A DNA stretch of 64,000 bases from Candidatus Nitrospira allomarina (GCF_032050975.1 NZ_CP116967.1:4275001-4339000); one strand, 5' to 3'. Positions 36,857 to 47,429 are shown, counted from the first letter of the stretch. The notes: generated by a model not told the origin, from the sequence alone. A program made the numbers and translations.

Positions 36857-37948
36857 TTACAGCAATCGTTCCAAGTGCTCAACGATTCGTTCTGCCGCCT
36901 TACCGTCCCATTTCGGAGGAATAGCGCCTTTTTTCCACTTGCCCTCCATCAATCGTGCAAGCGCCGGAGGGAGCTTGTTCGGATCGGTACCAATAAGTTC
37001 ATTGGTTCCAATCGTAATGGTCTCAGGACGCTCCGTATTGTCACGCAGGGTCAAGCACGGCACCCCTAGTACCGTGGTCTCCTCGGTAATGCCTCCGGAA
37101 TCGGTGATTACCCCACGAGCATGCTTCACCAGGTAGTTGAATTCCAGATAGCCTAGCGGATCAATATAATTGAGTTGTGGGGTCCGGTTGTCGAGATCGC
37201 GAAGATTCTTGGCGGTGCGGGGGTGCACGGGAAACACCACAGGAAGCCTGTGTGTGCTCTCGGAAATGGCATGCAAAAGCCTCAACAATTGCTGATCCCC
37301 GTCGACATTCGCCGGTCGATGCAAGGTGACGACAAAGTAACGCTGCGCCTCAAGCCCGAGTGCTGCCCAACAGGACGGTGGACGCAAGTTCGGAAGCTGC
37401 TTGAATAAAGTATCGATCATCGTATTGCCCACAAAGAAGATGCGGGAATCCGAAACGCCGGACCGGCGTAGATTGTCATTTGCCGTCTCGCTCGTAGTGA
37501 AAAACCAGTTAGTGATGGAGTCGGTGACGACTCGATTGATCTCCTCCGGCATGGCCCAGTCGCCCGAGCGGATGCCGCCTTCAACATGCGCCACCGGCAC
37601 CTCCAGCTTACGGGCCACGATGGAGCAGGCCATAGTCGATGTCACATCCCCTACAACGAGGGTCAGGTCGCTTTTGTCCTTTACCAGCAGCCTTTCATAC
37701 GCCACCATAATGGCGGAGGTTTGCTCAGCCTGTGTGCCTGACCCTACTTCCAAATTTATGTCTGGCTCCGGGATTCCGAGATCCTGAAAGAAGCTTCCGG
37801 ACATAGCCCGGTCATAGTGCTGTCCTGTATGGATCAGTCTAAACCGTAACGGTCCACCCTGCCCCTCCGCCGCCTTCAGGGCGTCGATGATTGGAGCAAT
37901 CTTCATGAAATTCGGCCTGGCTCCGGCAATCAGATCAATTCTTTTCAT
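36857..37948 (-). CDS. wecB: UDP-N-acetylglucosamine 2-epimerase (non-hydrolysing)
   Basis: A 363-residue enzyme of normal WecB length. Conserved elements: ARPNFMKIAPII, HTGQHYD, LVVGDVTSTMA, HVEGGIRSGD, PEEINRVVTDSI, ITDSGGITEETTVLGVPCLT and NTERPET. It interconverts UDP-GlcNAc and UDP-ManNAc, supplying a ManNAc-type sugar. AGGGA precedes the ATG. A ManNAc dehydrogenase (WecC) is not visible in the window, so the product may be used as ManNAc or finished by genes elsewhere. Confidence 0.95.
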   Translation of the reverse strand: MKRIDLIAGARPNFMKIAPIIDALKAAEGQGGPLRFRLIHTGQHYDRAMSGSFFQDLGIPEPDINLEVGSGTQAEQTSAIMVAYERLLVKDKSDLTLVVGDVTSTMACSIVARKLEVPVAHVEGGIRSGDWAMPEEINRVVTDSITNWFFTTSETANDNLRRSGVSDSRIFFVGNTMIDTLFKQLPNLRPPSCWAALGLEAQRYFVVTLHRPANVDGDQQLLRLLHAISESTHRLPVVFPVHPRTAKNLRDLDNRTPQLNYIDPLGYLEFNYLVKHARGVITDSGGITEETTVLGVPCLTLRDNTERPETITIGTNELIGTDPNKLPPALARLMEGKWKKGAIPPKWDGKAAERIVEHLERLL

Positions 37949-38563
37949 GGGTTTCCCTGAAAATGGATAAAAAAAGCTTGCATGAGGAACTGCTCCCCTT
38001 CGAAAAAGCCCGCGATCTTGTGGGGTTTTTCAATGTGAGACGGGGACGGATGTCCACGTTTCGAAAAAAGTAATGTTAACCGGCTCGGAAATTTTTATAA
38101 GCCGGAAAATGGTTTCATCTCTTTTTGCGCATGAGAAGCAACCATAATAACCCTCATCAACATCTGAATTGCGTTTAGTCGATGCCGGGGAGCTCTGTAT
38201 TTGTCACTATCTCTCTTTCTTAGCCTGGCAAGAATAGTGTCTTACCTCTCAAATGAGCATGGGCCCCTTACCCAAATCGCGTTCACCTTCCTACAAAAAC
38301 CCCAAGGTGGATGAAAATTAAAAACATCTGAATCAGCAGTTCATGGCTAAACCAGTCTGGTTTCATACGACAAAGACCAGAATGGATCCTGATGTCTTAT
38401 CTTCTTGCCCCCGTCTGGTGCTGGTGTGAGTTATGGAATCTTCATCCTAGGCACAGATCCGCCGTTGGATCAGAATGGAGTAATTGAAAACATGCACCGG
38501 TCATTCATTGTTCATCCACTTCATGATAAAAACGGGCTGATTTTAATAAGTCCGGTTTCCTCT
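37949..38563. other. Intergenic stretch between wecA-type and wecB genes
   Basis: About 615 bases with no supported gene. It contains an inverted repeat CCGGCT (38080-38085) / AGCCGG (38100-38105) with a 14-base AT-rich loop. A second promoter for the wecB-to-GT4 genes could lie here. The rightward frame at 38405-38587 is judged non-coding. Confidence 0.35.
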
Positions 38564-40198
38564 TTACCAAAAAACACGGATTGCTAGATTCAGCAAGACA
38601 ACCCCTGAGACGTATCTCAAATGGCGCATCTTGGATGAAAATGCCTGAAGCAAAACTTCACAGACAAAGAAGAGAACAATGAGTTTAGCCATCATCTCGC
38701 CTACATGCACTGCTCCAATTTGAAACTTCAGCACTCCTGGCAACATTAATGCCAGGAAAAGTAATAAATAATCCATGGGGTTAGGCTGAAACCGTTTATC
38801 TTTGTCCAAATAAATCGCTAACAACAACCCGATGATCAGCAGAATAAAAAATCCCTGAAATAGTCCCGCCAGCGGCGATGCCGCTTCTGAGAGGACATCT
38901 TCGACCCAATACAGAACGAACGTGGATCCCAGATAGAGTGCCATTCTGGTAGTGAGAAGAATTGATTTCTCATTCCCCAGCATACCAACCAACACCAAAC
39001 CGACAAGTCCCAAAGCAAGATACGAAATTTCTGTAGGTATGGAAAAAGATGAAAGCACCCCCAGCAGAAAAAATCCCATCATGCCGACCAACAGACCATA
39101 TAGGCACCATTGGGAAAGCCATTGGTTTGAATCGACCCAATTTCGCCAGTACAAAAACGCCTTACTCCATTTTCGAAAAGTATTTGAGTGCAATCGACCG
39201 GATCCCACACCATAATAAAACGTGCCAAACCCGGCCAGTATGAGAAGATACATTCCCATTAGGAACCCATCATTACTCCAGCGGGCTCCATAGGCCATCA
39301 TTACCAACATTAGTTGCAAGCCATAGAGGATGAGAACGACCTGATGATGTGAAAAACCGAGCGATAACAACTTATGATGAACGTGTTGCCGATCGGCCTT
39401 AAATGGAGATCCCCCTGAAAGCAGTCGTTGCAGGGTGACCGCGACCAAATCCATCAACGGGACAGCAAAGATAAACATCACTAACCAGGAACTGATCGGA
39501 GAGCGATCAGACTGCGTCAAAAGCAACGCCGACACCCCCAATACAAATCCCAGAAACTGACTACCCCCGTCTCCCATAAAGACTCGTGCAGGATAGGTAT
39601 TAAATCTCAAAAACCCCAGTAAACCACCCATGACCGGAAGCGTAAGATACAGGACTAAACTGTCATTGATTTGGTAGGCCAAATAAGCAACCAGTGCGAA
39701 GCTGGCAAAGGATAGGCCCCCCGCCAATCCATCCAGTCCATCCGAGAGATTCATGGCATTCGTCACCGTAACCAAAAGGAATATTGTCAAGGCAATGGAG
39801 GCCCAGGAGGGCAGATCCACGCCTAATAGGGACGAAAGGGGTTGCCATGAAATTCCTGTGGATAGGGTAACTACTCCAGCCGCTAACACCTGCCCCATAA
39901 ATTTGTAACGAACCGGCAAATCGAAAAAGTCGTCCAGACTCCCCATACAAACGATGATGAGGGCACCCGCCAGCGTGCCAAGCACCACCTGATGGTGAGG
40001 TGCCCAATAGCCAATGGCAACCAACGCACCTAGCGCAAAGGCAATGCCCCCAACTCTGGCGATTGGTTCTTTATGAACTTTTCGCAGATCCGGCTGATCG
40101 AGTATTCCCATTCTGGTTGCACCAAGCATGAGACATGGAGTCAAGAGGGTGCCAATCAAAATAGAGAGTAAAAATGCATAGAACAGGATGCCTGTCAT
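38564..40198 (-). CDS. WecA/TagO-type undecaprenyl-phosphate sugar-1-P transferase with C-terminal membrane extension
   Basis: A 544-residue polytopic membrane protein. The first about 330 residues match the MraY/WecA family: RVGGIAFALGAL, VCMGSLDDFFDLP (DD of the active site), VTNAMNLSDGLDGLAGG, VFMGDGGSQFLGF and the loop HVHHKLL. The enzyme starts lipid-linked polysaccharide synthesis on undecaprenyl phosphate. A further about 200 residues hold extra membrane helices absent from normal WecA, with no assigned role. GAGGCGTG precedes the ATG. It is first in the leftward run and is preceded by a long AT-rich region. Confidence 0.9.
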   Translation of the reverse strand: MTGILFYAFLLSILIGTLLTPCLMLGATRMGILDQPDLRKVHKEPIARVGGIAFALGALVAIGYWAPHHQVVLGTLAGALIIVCMGSLDDFFDLPVRYKFMGQVLAAGVVTLSTGISWQPLSSLLGVDLPSWASIALTIFLLVTVTNAMNLSDGLDGLAGGLSFASFALVAYLAYQINDSLVLYLTLPVMGGLLGFLRFNTYPARVFMGDGGSQFLGFVLGVSALLLTQSDRSPISSWLVMFIFAVPLMDLVAVTLQRLLSGGSPFKADRQHVHHKLLSLGFSHHQVVLILYGLQLMLVMMAYGARWSNDGFLMGMYLLILAGFGTFYYGVGSGRLHSNTFRKWSKAFLYWRNWVDSNQWLSQWCLYGLLVGMMGFFLLGVLSSFSIPTEISYLALGLVGLVLVGMLGNEKSILLTTRMALYLGSTFVLYWVEDVLSEAASPLAGLFQGFFILLIIGLLLAIYLDKDKRFQPNPMDYLLLFLALMLPGVLKFQIGAVHVGEMMAKLIVLFFVCEVLLQAFSSKMRHLRYVSGVVLLNLAIRVFW

Positions 40199-41573
40199 TC
40201 ACGCCTCAAACAGATGAGATAAATAAGAGCAATTTATGATGAAAGTTAACGCTGTGCATCCGAGAACTGGGATCGAGTTTTCGGCAAAATTTTCCACGCC
40301 AGCCACGATAACCAATGAAATATCCTTCAGATCAACAATGGGACCTTTCAACGAGAACAAATTTGTGAGCACTTCCTGAGGGAGCAGGCAGAAGTAATAG
40401 GTTTTCTCTGAAGACGAATGAGCTAAACACTCAAATCAAATTCAAACGCAAAAGTTACACCAAAGTTTCAACCTGAGTTTATACCGAGCAATTGATAAAA
40501 ATGATCCGGATTCCATAACAGGACCTATTGATTCAGCAGGTGAATCCGAACGGATTGCCTGTTCAAAGAGATCATTCGCTTTCCCTCATGACGGTTCGCT
40601 CGCGACCATCTTAGAGATGCAGAAAAATCTCGACGAAAAGCAAAACCTAGAACGCCCTGCACTCATTGAAAAACAAATTTTGAAACCGACCGATTTACCT
40701 GCCCCGAGTATTACGTTGCAATATCGGGTAACACATCATCAGTTTTACAAGGATTTGAATTGGAAAAGGCGGAAATGAATAGAGGAAGATAAAAGGATTG
40801 ATGTGAAATTAAAACCGAACCCATAGCATTTATGAAAATGATTATATAATTATAAAATCGTAAGATAAATATATTAAGTGCAACAGCTGATCAACATACA
40901 CAAATCGAATCGTGCAAAGCAACCACTAATTAAAAGGAACAGCTGATAACATTATAAATAAAGCAAAAGATATACCGAATGGCGAACAAAAAATCTCGCA
41001 AATAATTTCACAATAGTAACAGTTATTTAGACATAAATTTCAAAAAAAACTAATTTAAAATCTCAAGTAATATGTATTAAAAATATAACAGTATTACTAC
41101 GTAATAATCGAATTCACTCGATTAACTTCAAACATATGTCTAGCGTTTTCAATGTTTTTTGCCCACCGTCGTGAAGATTTAAGCTTCGCAGGCTTCTACC
41201 TACAGTAAACCATTAGGATTTCACTCTGCCAAAAATTTATCGTCGAAATAAAATGCATAAATTAAGGAACATCAGCTGATAGGCAGGCATTTATTTATAT
41301 ACTGCCGAAACCGAGACGTGATAGCTGGAGAGGACTTTCTAAAAGGTGCCCAGCTTTCTCCTCTGAGAAACAATGAAGGCTTCTGCATTTAACAGAATGC
41401 CTAGTGCTCTGTGCTTATCAGGAACAGACCAAGACCACGGGAAGGGCTATCATGACGGACTTTCAGAAAACTATGGGCGGGGCCGTTTTCTGAAACGATG
41501 TCTCTATGGTGCAAACATTTATGTCACATCTATTGCCAATCCTGATCAGGCTCTGGAATTTCAACCCTCTCAG
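40199..41573. other. Long AT-rich gene-poor region upstream of the polysaccharide locus
   Basis: About 1.4 kb between the WecA-type gene and the RND channel gene, with a markedly AT-rich core (about 40800-41150). CAGCTGAT occurs three times (40884-40891, 40940-40947, 41273-41280), twice within GGAAC-type contexts, and could be a regulator site. A 357-base start-codonless frame lies at 40422-40778. No transposase, tRNA or other gene was recognised. It is a good candidate for the locus promoter or for an old insertion site. Confidence 0.4.
40422..40778 (+). pseudogene. Possible decayed or start-less ORF in the AT-rich region
   Basis: A continuous frame of 118 codons with protein-like composition, but no ATG, GTG or TTG before codon 66 (ATG 40617). 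From that ATG it could encode 53 residues (starts MQKNLDEKQNLERPALIEKQ). No family is recognised and no ribosome binding site precedes the ATG. It might be the remnant of a frameshifted gene, a small gene, or chance. Confidence 0.22.
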
Positions 41574-43019
41574 TTATGGTGTTTGCTTTGCTGAACTGGA
41601 AATGGCGATGGTTTCTTCTGGAGATTCGGGGGACCATCCTCCACCCAAGGCTTTATAGAGTTGCACCATCGATACCAAATGCAGCCGATGGGTGGATGTG
41701 AGTTCGAGTTCGGCAACGAATAAGTCTCGTTTGGCGATGAGCACATCAACATAACTGGTCAGGCCGCCTTTATAACGAAGATCGGCCAAACGCAAGGCCG
41801 AACGCAGGGCCGTCACCTGTTCCTGCTGGGCTATCCGTTGAGAATCGGCCGTGCGCACCGCCACCAGGGCATCCTCCACTTCTTTGAAGGCCACAAGAAT
41901 GGTCTGCTCGTAATGCGCCAGCGCCTGTTTCGCCTGGGCCACTGCGGCCTCTTGTTGAAATCCCAGAATTTGCGCATTGAACACCGGACCGGTGAGTCCC
42001 AGCCCGGCTTGTCCAAATTGACCGGTGCCGGTCACCAAACTTGATAGTTGAGGATCCGCGGCGCCAAGAATACCCGTAATCGAGAACTTGGGAAACCGTT
42101 CCGCTTTCGCGACACCAATGCGGGCCGTGGCCGCTGCCAGTTCGTGTTCGGCTTGCATGATATCCGGGCGGCGCTGGAGCAATTCCGAAGGCAGGCCCGG
42201 CGGGACCGTTGGCGGAAAAACCTGCTCGGTGAGAATCCGGCCTCGTGGAATCCTGGAGGGATTCCGGCCAAGGAACACACTCAATTCGTTTTCCTTCTGG
42301 ACCATTTGCCGCTCGAATTGGGCGACCCGGGCCGCCGCATTGGCCCGTTCCGACTCGAATTGGTCGGCATCGAGTTTGGAAGTGATTCCCTGTCGTAATC
42401 GCGCACGGGCGATTTTCACCGATTCTTCCCAGGAATCAAGCGTGCGTTTGGCAATGTCCAATTGCATGTCGAACTGCAACAGATCCAAATACGCTCCCGC
42501 CACACCACTCACCAACTGGAGGATAACGGCCCGTCGATTTTCTTCGCGGGCAAGCAGATCGCCAAACGCCGCTTCATTTGACCGACGGATGCGTCCCCAG
42601 ATATCAATCTCCCAATTCAGATTCCCGATACCAAAATAACTAAAGTTGCTCGGAAATCCCGGTCTGGCAAAACCGCCGAACTTCCCTAAGACCGGAGCAT
42701 TGAGTTGCGTACTTAATTGCGGCGCAAAATCCATTCGTTCAATGAACACTCGAGCTTGAAATTCCTCGACACTGGCGGCCGCTTCCTGAAGATTTTTATT
42801 TTCCTCCAACGCTACACGAATGAGTTTTTGCAATTCCTCGTCGTGGAGTAATTCCCACCAGGGAAGATTGGCGATCGATTCCCCTTCAGTATCGGACATG
42901 CGGAACTGGTCGGCCGTTTTGATATCGGGCCGCGAGTAGTCCGGTCCCATGGCGCAGGACATCAGCAACACGGAGGACAAAAAGAGGCCACAGACCGACC
43001 GCATGTTAGGGTTCTCCAT
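41574..43019 (-). CDS. RND efflux outer-membrane channel lipoprotein (OprM/NodT family)
   Basis: A 481-residue outer-membrane factor. The N-terminus has a lipobox (SSVLLMSC, lipid Cys near 22). The body shows the two OEP repeats, for example LDLLQFDMQLDIAKRTLDSW and LRRPDIMQAEHELAAATARIG, with the late motif GGLTSYVDVLIAKRDLF. It forms a trimeric TolC-like duct to the outside. Its start overlaps the end of the pump gene by 14 bases, and it is the third gene of a leftward adaptor-pump-channel operon. Confidence 0.93.
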   Translation of the reverse strand: MENPNMRSVCGLFLSSVLLMSCAMGPDYSRPDIKTADQFRMSDTEGESIANLPWWELLHDEELQKLIRVALEENKNLQEAAASVEEFQARVFIERMDFAPQLSTQLNAPVLGKFGGFARPGFPSNFSYFGIGNLNWEIDIWGRIRRSNEAAFGDLLAREENRRAVILQLVSGVAGAYLDLLQFDMQLDIAKRTLDSWEESVKIARARLRQGITSKLDADQFESERANAAARVAQFERQMVQKENELSVFLGRNPSRIPRGRILTEQVFPPTVPPGLPSELLQRRPDIMQAEHELAAATARIGVAKAERFPKFSITGILGAADPQLSSLVTGTGQFGQAGLGLTGPVFNAQILGFQQEAAVAQAKQALAHYEQTILVAFKEVEDALVAVRTADSQRIAQQEQVTALRSALRLADLRYKGGLTSYVDVLIAKRDLFVAELELTSTHRLHLVSMVQLYKALGGGWSPESPEETIAISSSAKQTP

Positions 43020-46000
43020 CCAAGACGGACTCGGTCAGATCCTCAGCGGGAGAGGACGCAGACCTCCTCCGCACGCGGTGAGCGAGCTTCCTGATCAGCA
43101 CAAAGAACAACGGCACAAAAAAGATCGCTAACAGGGTTGCCGCCAACATTCCGCCGAAGACGCCTGTCCCGATGGATTGGCGACTGGCCGCGCCCGCGCC
43201 GGACGCAATCACCAGGGGCACCACGCCAAAAATAAATGCCATCGAGGTCATAATGATCGGCCGGAATCGAAGACGGACGGCTTCCAAGGCTGCCTCCACC
43301 AACGGCATCCCTCCCTCGTAGCGATGATTCGCAAATTCAACAATGAGTATCGCGTTTCGTGCCGCAAGGCCGATTAAGGTCACTAAGCCGATTTGAAAGT
43401 AGATATCATTGCTCAAGCCCCGCATCCACACGGCGGAGAGGGCCCCGAAGAGGCCGAACGGCACGGCAAGAATCACCGCAAAGGGCACCGACCAGCTTTC
43501 GTACAACGCGGCAAGCACCAGAAACACCATCAAGAGGCCAAAGGCAAAGGCAAAGATGGACTCCGTTCCGGTCTGCCGTTCCTGATACGATATTCCGCTC
43601 CAATCGATATCATACCCTTGTGGTATCAGAATCTCCTGAGCCAGTCGTTCCAACGCATCAAGGGCAGCCCCTGAACTATATCCGGGAGCCGCGGCACCCA
43701 AGACCGAGGCGGTATTAAATCCGTTGAAATGCGTCACCGTATCCGGCCCACTCGTAAATTCCGTACTAACCACCGAATCCAACGGCACCATCGTGGAACC
43801 TTTGGCATTTCGGGCACGCACATAAATTTTCGAGATATCGTCCGGACTCGACCGGAACTCCGGCAACGCTTCGGTCTGCACGCGATACACCCGTCCAAAC
43901 TTGATGAAGTCGTTAATGTACAAATTCCCAAAATACGCTTGCATCGTATCGAACACCTCGGAAATGGGCACGCCAAGGGCTTTGGCCCGTTCCCGATCCA
44001 CCTGGGCATACAGTCGCGGCGCCGACACGCGAAAACTTGTGCCGATCGCACCAATGGCCGGATCTTGTTGCGCCTTGTTCACAAATTGTTGCGTGATGGC
44101 GGCAAATTTTTGGAAATCTCCACCGCTCGGATCCTGTAATTGTAATGAGAAGCCACCGGTGGCCCCCAAGCCGCGAATAGAAGGCGCGTTAAAAGCCAGA
44201 ATCAGCGCCTCGGGTATTTCGGCAAATTTTTTGAAGGCGTTGCCAATCAGGGCTTTGACATGTTGGTCCGGTCGAGTGCGATCATCCCAATGATGCAGAG
44301 GCACAAACATGGTGGCTTGATTGGCCCCGCGGGTGTTAAAGACGAAGTTCTGCCCGACAAGGGCATCAGTTGAATGAACCTCGGGCACTGACAGAAAATA
44401 GCTTTCCACCTGCTTGAGGACTTCAATCGTGCGTTGTTTGGAGGCGCCATCCGGCAATTGAATGATTGAAATAAAGTATCCCTGATCCTCTTCAGGTAGA
44501 AAACTGGATGGAAGGGCCTTAAACAACCCGCCGCTGACAACAAGCAAGACGCCAAAGATGGCAAGGGACAGCACGGCATGTTTAAGAATCGTGCTCACCG
44601 TCCCCACATATCGATTCTGCACCCAATCGAATCCGTCATTAAATTTCTTCCAAAACCGGTTCTCCCCGTCCTGCTTCGGCTTGAGAATCAACGCACAAAG
44701 AGCCGGGCTCAACGTCAGGGCCACGATCCCGGACAGGACCACGGACAGCGTAATGGTGATGGCAAATTGCTGATAGAGTTCTCCGGTAATCCCCCCCAGA
44801 AACGCCACCGGCAGAAAGACCGCCGCCAGTACCACGACGAGCGCAATGACCGGTCCGGTCACCTCCGTCATGGCCAGCTTCGCGGCTTCCTTGGGCGGGT
44901 GTCCGTTCTGAATGTGCCTGGCCACGTTTTCCACCACCACAATGGCATCATCCACCACAATCCCGATGGACAGCACCATGCCGAACAGGGTCAAGGTATT
45001 AATTGAAAATCCCAGGCTGACCATGCCCGCAAAGGTGCCGATCAATGAAACGGGAACGGCCACGGCCGGAATTAATGTTGCCCGCCAGCTTTGAAGGAAG
45101 AGGTAGACCACCAGAATAACCAGGATCAAGGCTTCGCCCAGCGTCTTCACCACTTGTTGAATGGACACCTCAATGAATCGGGTCGTATCGTACGGGATGT
45201 CGTATGAGACCCCGGCCGGAAAAATTTTTGTGAGGCTGTTCATCTCGTCCTTGATGCGTTTCATGGTTTCAAGGGCATTGGCTCCCGGGGAGAGGAATGT
45301 CAGCAGGAAGACATTCGGTTTGCCATTCCACCGTCCCTCGAGGTCGTAGGACTGCGCGCCGAGTTCGACTGTGGCGACTTCTCCCAGCCGTACCATGGAG
45401 CCATCCGGATAGGCCCGGACAATCATGTCTTCGAATTCTTTGGCCTCGCTCATTCGGCCTTGTGTGATCACGGGAATGGTCATCTCGGTACCACTGGGGG
45501 CAGGCTCACGCCCGATCCGGCCGGCCGGGAAATCCCGGTTTTGCTCACGAACAACATTCGCAATGTCGGTGGGCGTCACATCCATTTGCGCCATGCGAAT
45601 GGGGTCTAAAATGAGACGCATGGAGTAGTTCTGTCCTCCAAAGATCAACGCATCCCCCACTCCGGGAAGCCGTTTGATGTTGTCCACGATGCGGAGGATC
45701 GCGAAATTTGAGAGGAAGACCGTATCCTGACGAGGATCACTGGAACTGAGCGCCACCACCGCCAGCATATCCGGAGAGACTTTTTTGACTGTGATGCCCT
45801 GCCGGACAACCTCCGGCGGAAGCTGTGGCTCCGCCAGGCGTTGACGGTTCTGAGTTTGCACTTGCGCGATATCGATATCGGTCCCGATCTCAAAGGTCAA
45901 TCGGATGGTCATATGGCCGTCGTTGGTGCTGGAAGAATCGTAGTACAGGAGATTATCGATCCCGGGAAGTTGCACCTCAATCGGCCGGGCCACGGCTTCG

Positions 46001-46176
46001 GCCACGACTTCCGCACTGGCACCGGGATAATCCGCCTCGATCTGAACCACAGGAGGGGTAATCTGCGGAAACTGCGCAATGGGAAGAATCTGAAGAGACA
46101 CCAATCCCACGACCACGATCACAATGGAAATGACCGTGGCAAAGATCGGTCGGTCGATAAAAAAATGAGAACTCAT
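43006..46176 (-). CDS. RND efflux pump, hydrophobe/amphiphile type (HAE1)
   Basis: A 1056-residue inner-membrane pump with the AcrB/MexB plan: 12 transmembrane helices, two large periplasmic loops, and proton-relay Asp pair in GIVVDDAIVVVENV. The N-terminal FFIDRPIFATVISIVI and YPGASAEVVAEAVARPIE are classic. It exports drugs, solvents or metabolites driven by the proton gradient. It overlaps the adaptor gene by four bases (ATGA at 46173-46176) and the channel gene by 14. No local TetR or two-component regulator is adjacent, so control is not obvious. Confidence 0.96.
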   Translation of the reverse strand: MSSHFFIDRPIFATVISIVIVVVGLVSLQILPIAQFPQITPPVVQIEADYPGASAEVVAEAVARPIEVQLPGIDNLLYYDSSSTNDGHMTIRLTFEIGTDIDIAQVQTQNRQRLAEPQLPPEVVRQGITVKKVSPDMLAVVALSSSDPRQDTVFLSNFAILRIVDNIKRLPGVGDALIFGGQNYSMRLILDPIRMAQMDVTPTDIANVVREQNRDFPAGRIGREPAPSGTEMTIPVITQGRMSEAKEFEDMIVRAYPDGSMVRLGEVATVELGAQSYDLEGRWNGKPNVFLLTFLSPGANALETMKRIKDEMNSLTKIFPAGVSYDIPYDTTRFIEVSIQQVVKTLGEALILVILVVYLFLQSWRATLIPAVAVPVSLIGTFAGMVSLGFSINTLTLFGMVLSIGIVVDDAIVVVENVARHIQNGHPPKEAAKLAMTEVTGPVIALVVVLAAVFLPVAFLGGITGELYQQFAITITLSVVLSGIVALTLSPALCALILKPKQDGENRFWKKFNDGFDWVQNRYVGTVSTILKHAVLSLAIFGVLLVVSGGLFKALPSSFLPEEDQGYFISIIQLPDGASKQRTIEVLKQVESYFLSVPEVHSTDALVGQNFVFNTRGANQATMFVPLHHWDDRTRPDQHVKALIGNAFKKFAEIPEALILAFNAPSIRGLGATGGFSLQLQDPSGGDFQKFAAITQQFVNKAQQDPAIGAIGTSFRVSAPRLYAQVDRERAKALGVPISEVFDTMQAYFGNLYINDFIKFGRVYRVQTEALPEFRSSPDDISKIYVRARNAKGSTMVPLDSVVSTEFTSGPDTVTHFNGFNTASVLGAAAPGYSSGAALDALERLAQEILIPQGYDIDWSGISYQERQTGTESIFAFAFGLLMVFLVLAALYESWSVPFAVILAVPFGLFGALSAVWMRGLSNDIYFQIGLVTLIGLAARNAILIVEFANHRYEGGMPLVEAALEAVRLRFRPIIMTSMAFIFGVVPLVIASGAGAASRQSIGTGVFGGMLAATLLAIFFVPLFFVLIRKLAHRVRRRSASSPAEDLTESVLDGEP

Positions 46177-47429
46177 GAGTTCTCCTGTGCGGTTTCAGAA
46201 GGTGTCGGATTCTCATGGCTCGGGCTGTCCGATGTAACCTCTCCATTCCGGAACGGCACGGGATTGACTTGCATTCCCGGTTGGATTCGATGAAATCCTT
46301 CAACCACGATCCGCTCTCCCGGCTGAAGGCCCTCTTCAATGAGCCACTCGCCCCCACGCCAACCGGTGGCGTCCACTTCACGCACTTCGACTTTATCGTC
46401 GGCTCCGATCACATTCACAAACGTACCTTTCGGGCCCTGTTGCACCGCACGCTGGGGAATCAAAATCGCATCGGTCCGGATATATCCCTTCAGCCGGATG
46501 CGGACGAATTGTCCGGGATACAAATAGGATTTACCGGGAGAAAGGTCGGCCTCAGGATTGGGAAAGGCAAAACGTCCCTGCAAGGTCCCCGTCTCCGACC
46601 GGATGGCCACATCGGCAAAATCCAACTTACCTTCGTGGGGATAGACACTGCCATCTGCGAACGTCATGACTCCGCGTAATTGAAAGAGATCGGGCCTCTG
46701 GACTCTGTGGGCCGCCAGTTCACGCCTCCGCCGCAACAAATAGGTTTCCGGAACCGACACATTCACATACATGGGATCCAATTGATCGATGGTGGTCATC
46801 AGATCTGTCTGGGCAGACACCAGACGTCCTTCATAAAATCGACTTTTCGAAATACGTCCCCCGATCGGAGCCACGATCAGGGTGTTGCTCAGATCAAACC
46901 TGGACTTGACCAGATCGCCCTGCGCTGCTTCCAAAGCGGCTTTGGCAGCTAATCCTTCAGCCACGGCATCGTCCACGTCCTTTTGACTGACCGCTTGTTC
47001 TTCCAGGAGAGGTTCGACGCGAGCGAAGTCCTGCCTCGCTTGTACCAGTCGAGCCTGCGCTTGTGTCACTCTGGCTTTGGCACTCAGATAAGCCGCTTTA
47101 AAGGGCACGGGGTCGATGAGATACAACCGGTCACCTTGCTTGACATTCCTGCCTTCGGTGAAAAACACTTTCTTAATGATGCCCGTCACCTGGGACCGGA
47201 TCTCCACCGGGCGAAAGGCCTCGGTTTGTCCGATGAATTCGGGTTCATCGGGGAGATCCTGGGTGGTGACTGTCACCACTTCCACCGTCGGCGGTGGAGG
47301 ATCAGGGGGTGAGGTCGCTCCCTGCCCACATCCTGTAAGAACAACCAGGAGTATCCCGATGATCCTACGAATCACAGCGTTCCCATTGCCAAAGTGAGCT
47401 GAAACGGACCTGAGTATGGTTGCACTCAT
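46173..47429 (-). CDS. RND efflux periplasmic adaptor (AcrA/MexA type), lipoprotein
   Basis: A protein of about 418 residues. A lipoprotein signal GILLVVLTGC is followed by a Pro-rich stretch and the adaptor domains: PEFIGQTEAFRPVEIRSQVTG (lipoyl/barrel), a coiled hairpin (about 100-170), and the C-terminal membrane-proximal domain. It bridges the pump to the channel. ATG 47429 is chosen; a TTG at 47447 and a GTG nearer the signal are alternatives. The mature lipid Cys would anchor it to the inner membrane. First gene of the efflux operon; the promoter should lie in the 47430-47717 gap. Confidence 0.92.
   Translation of the reverse strand: MSATILRSVSAHFGNGNAVIRRIIGILLVVLTGCGQGATSPPDPPPPTVEVVTVTTQDLPDEPEFIGQTEAFRPVEIRSQVTGIIKKVFFTEGRNVKQGDRLYLIDPVPFKAAYLSAKARVTQAQARLVQARQDFARVEPLLEEQAVSQKDVDDAVAEGLAAKAALEAAQGDLVKSRFDLSNTLIVAPIGGRISKSRFYEGRLVSAQTDLMTTIDQLDPMYVNVSVPETYLLRRRRELAAHRVQRPDLFQLRGVMTFADGSVYPHEGKLDFADVAIRSETGTLQGRFAFPNPEADLSPGKSYLYPGQFVRIRLKGYIRTDAILIPQRAVQQGPKGTFVNVIGADDKVEVREVDATGWRGGEWLIEEGLQPGERIVVEGFHRIQPGMQVNPVPFRNGEVTSDSPSHENPTPSETAQENS

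Noticed and set aside
41373-41594. Rightward 73-codon frame before the RND channel gene
   Set aside because: It overlaps the channel gene end, lacks a ribosome binding site, and has no recognisable features.
45841-46293. Rightward 150-codon frame inside the RND pump gene
   Set aside because: It is antisense to a well-conserved pump gene with His/Arg-rich shadow composition.
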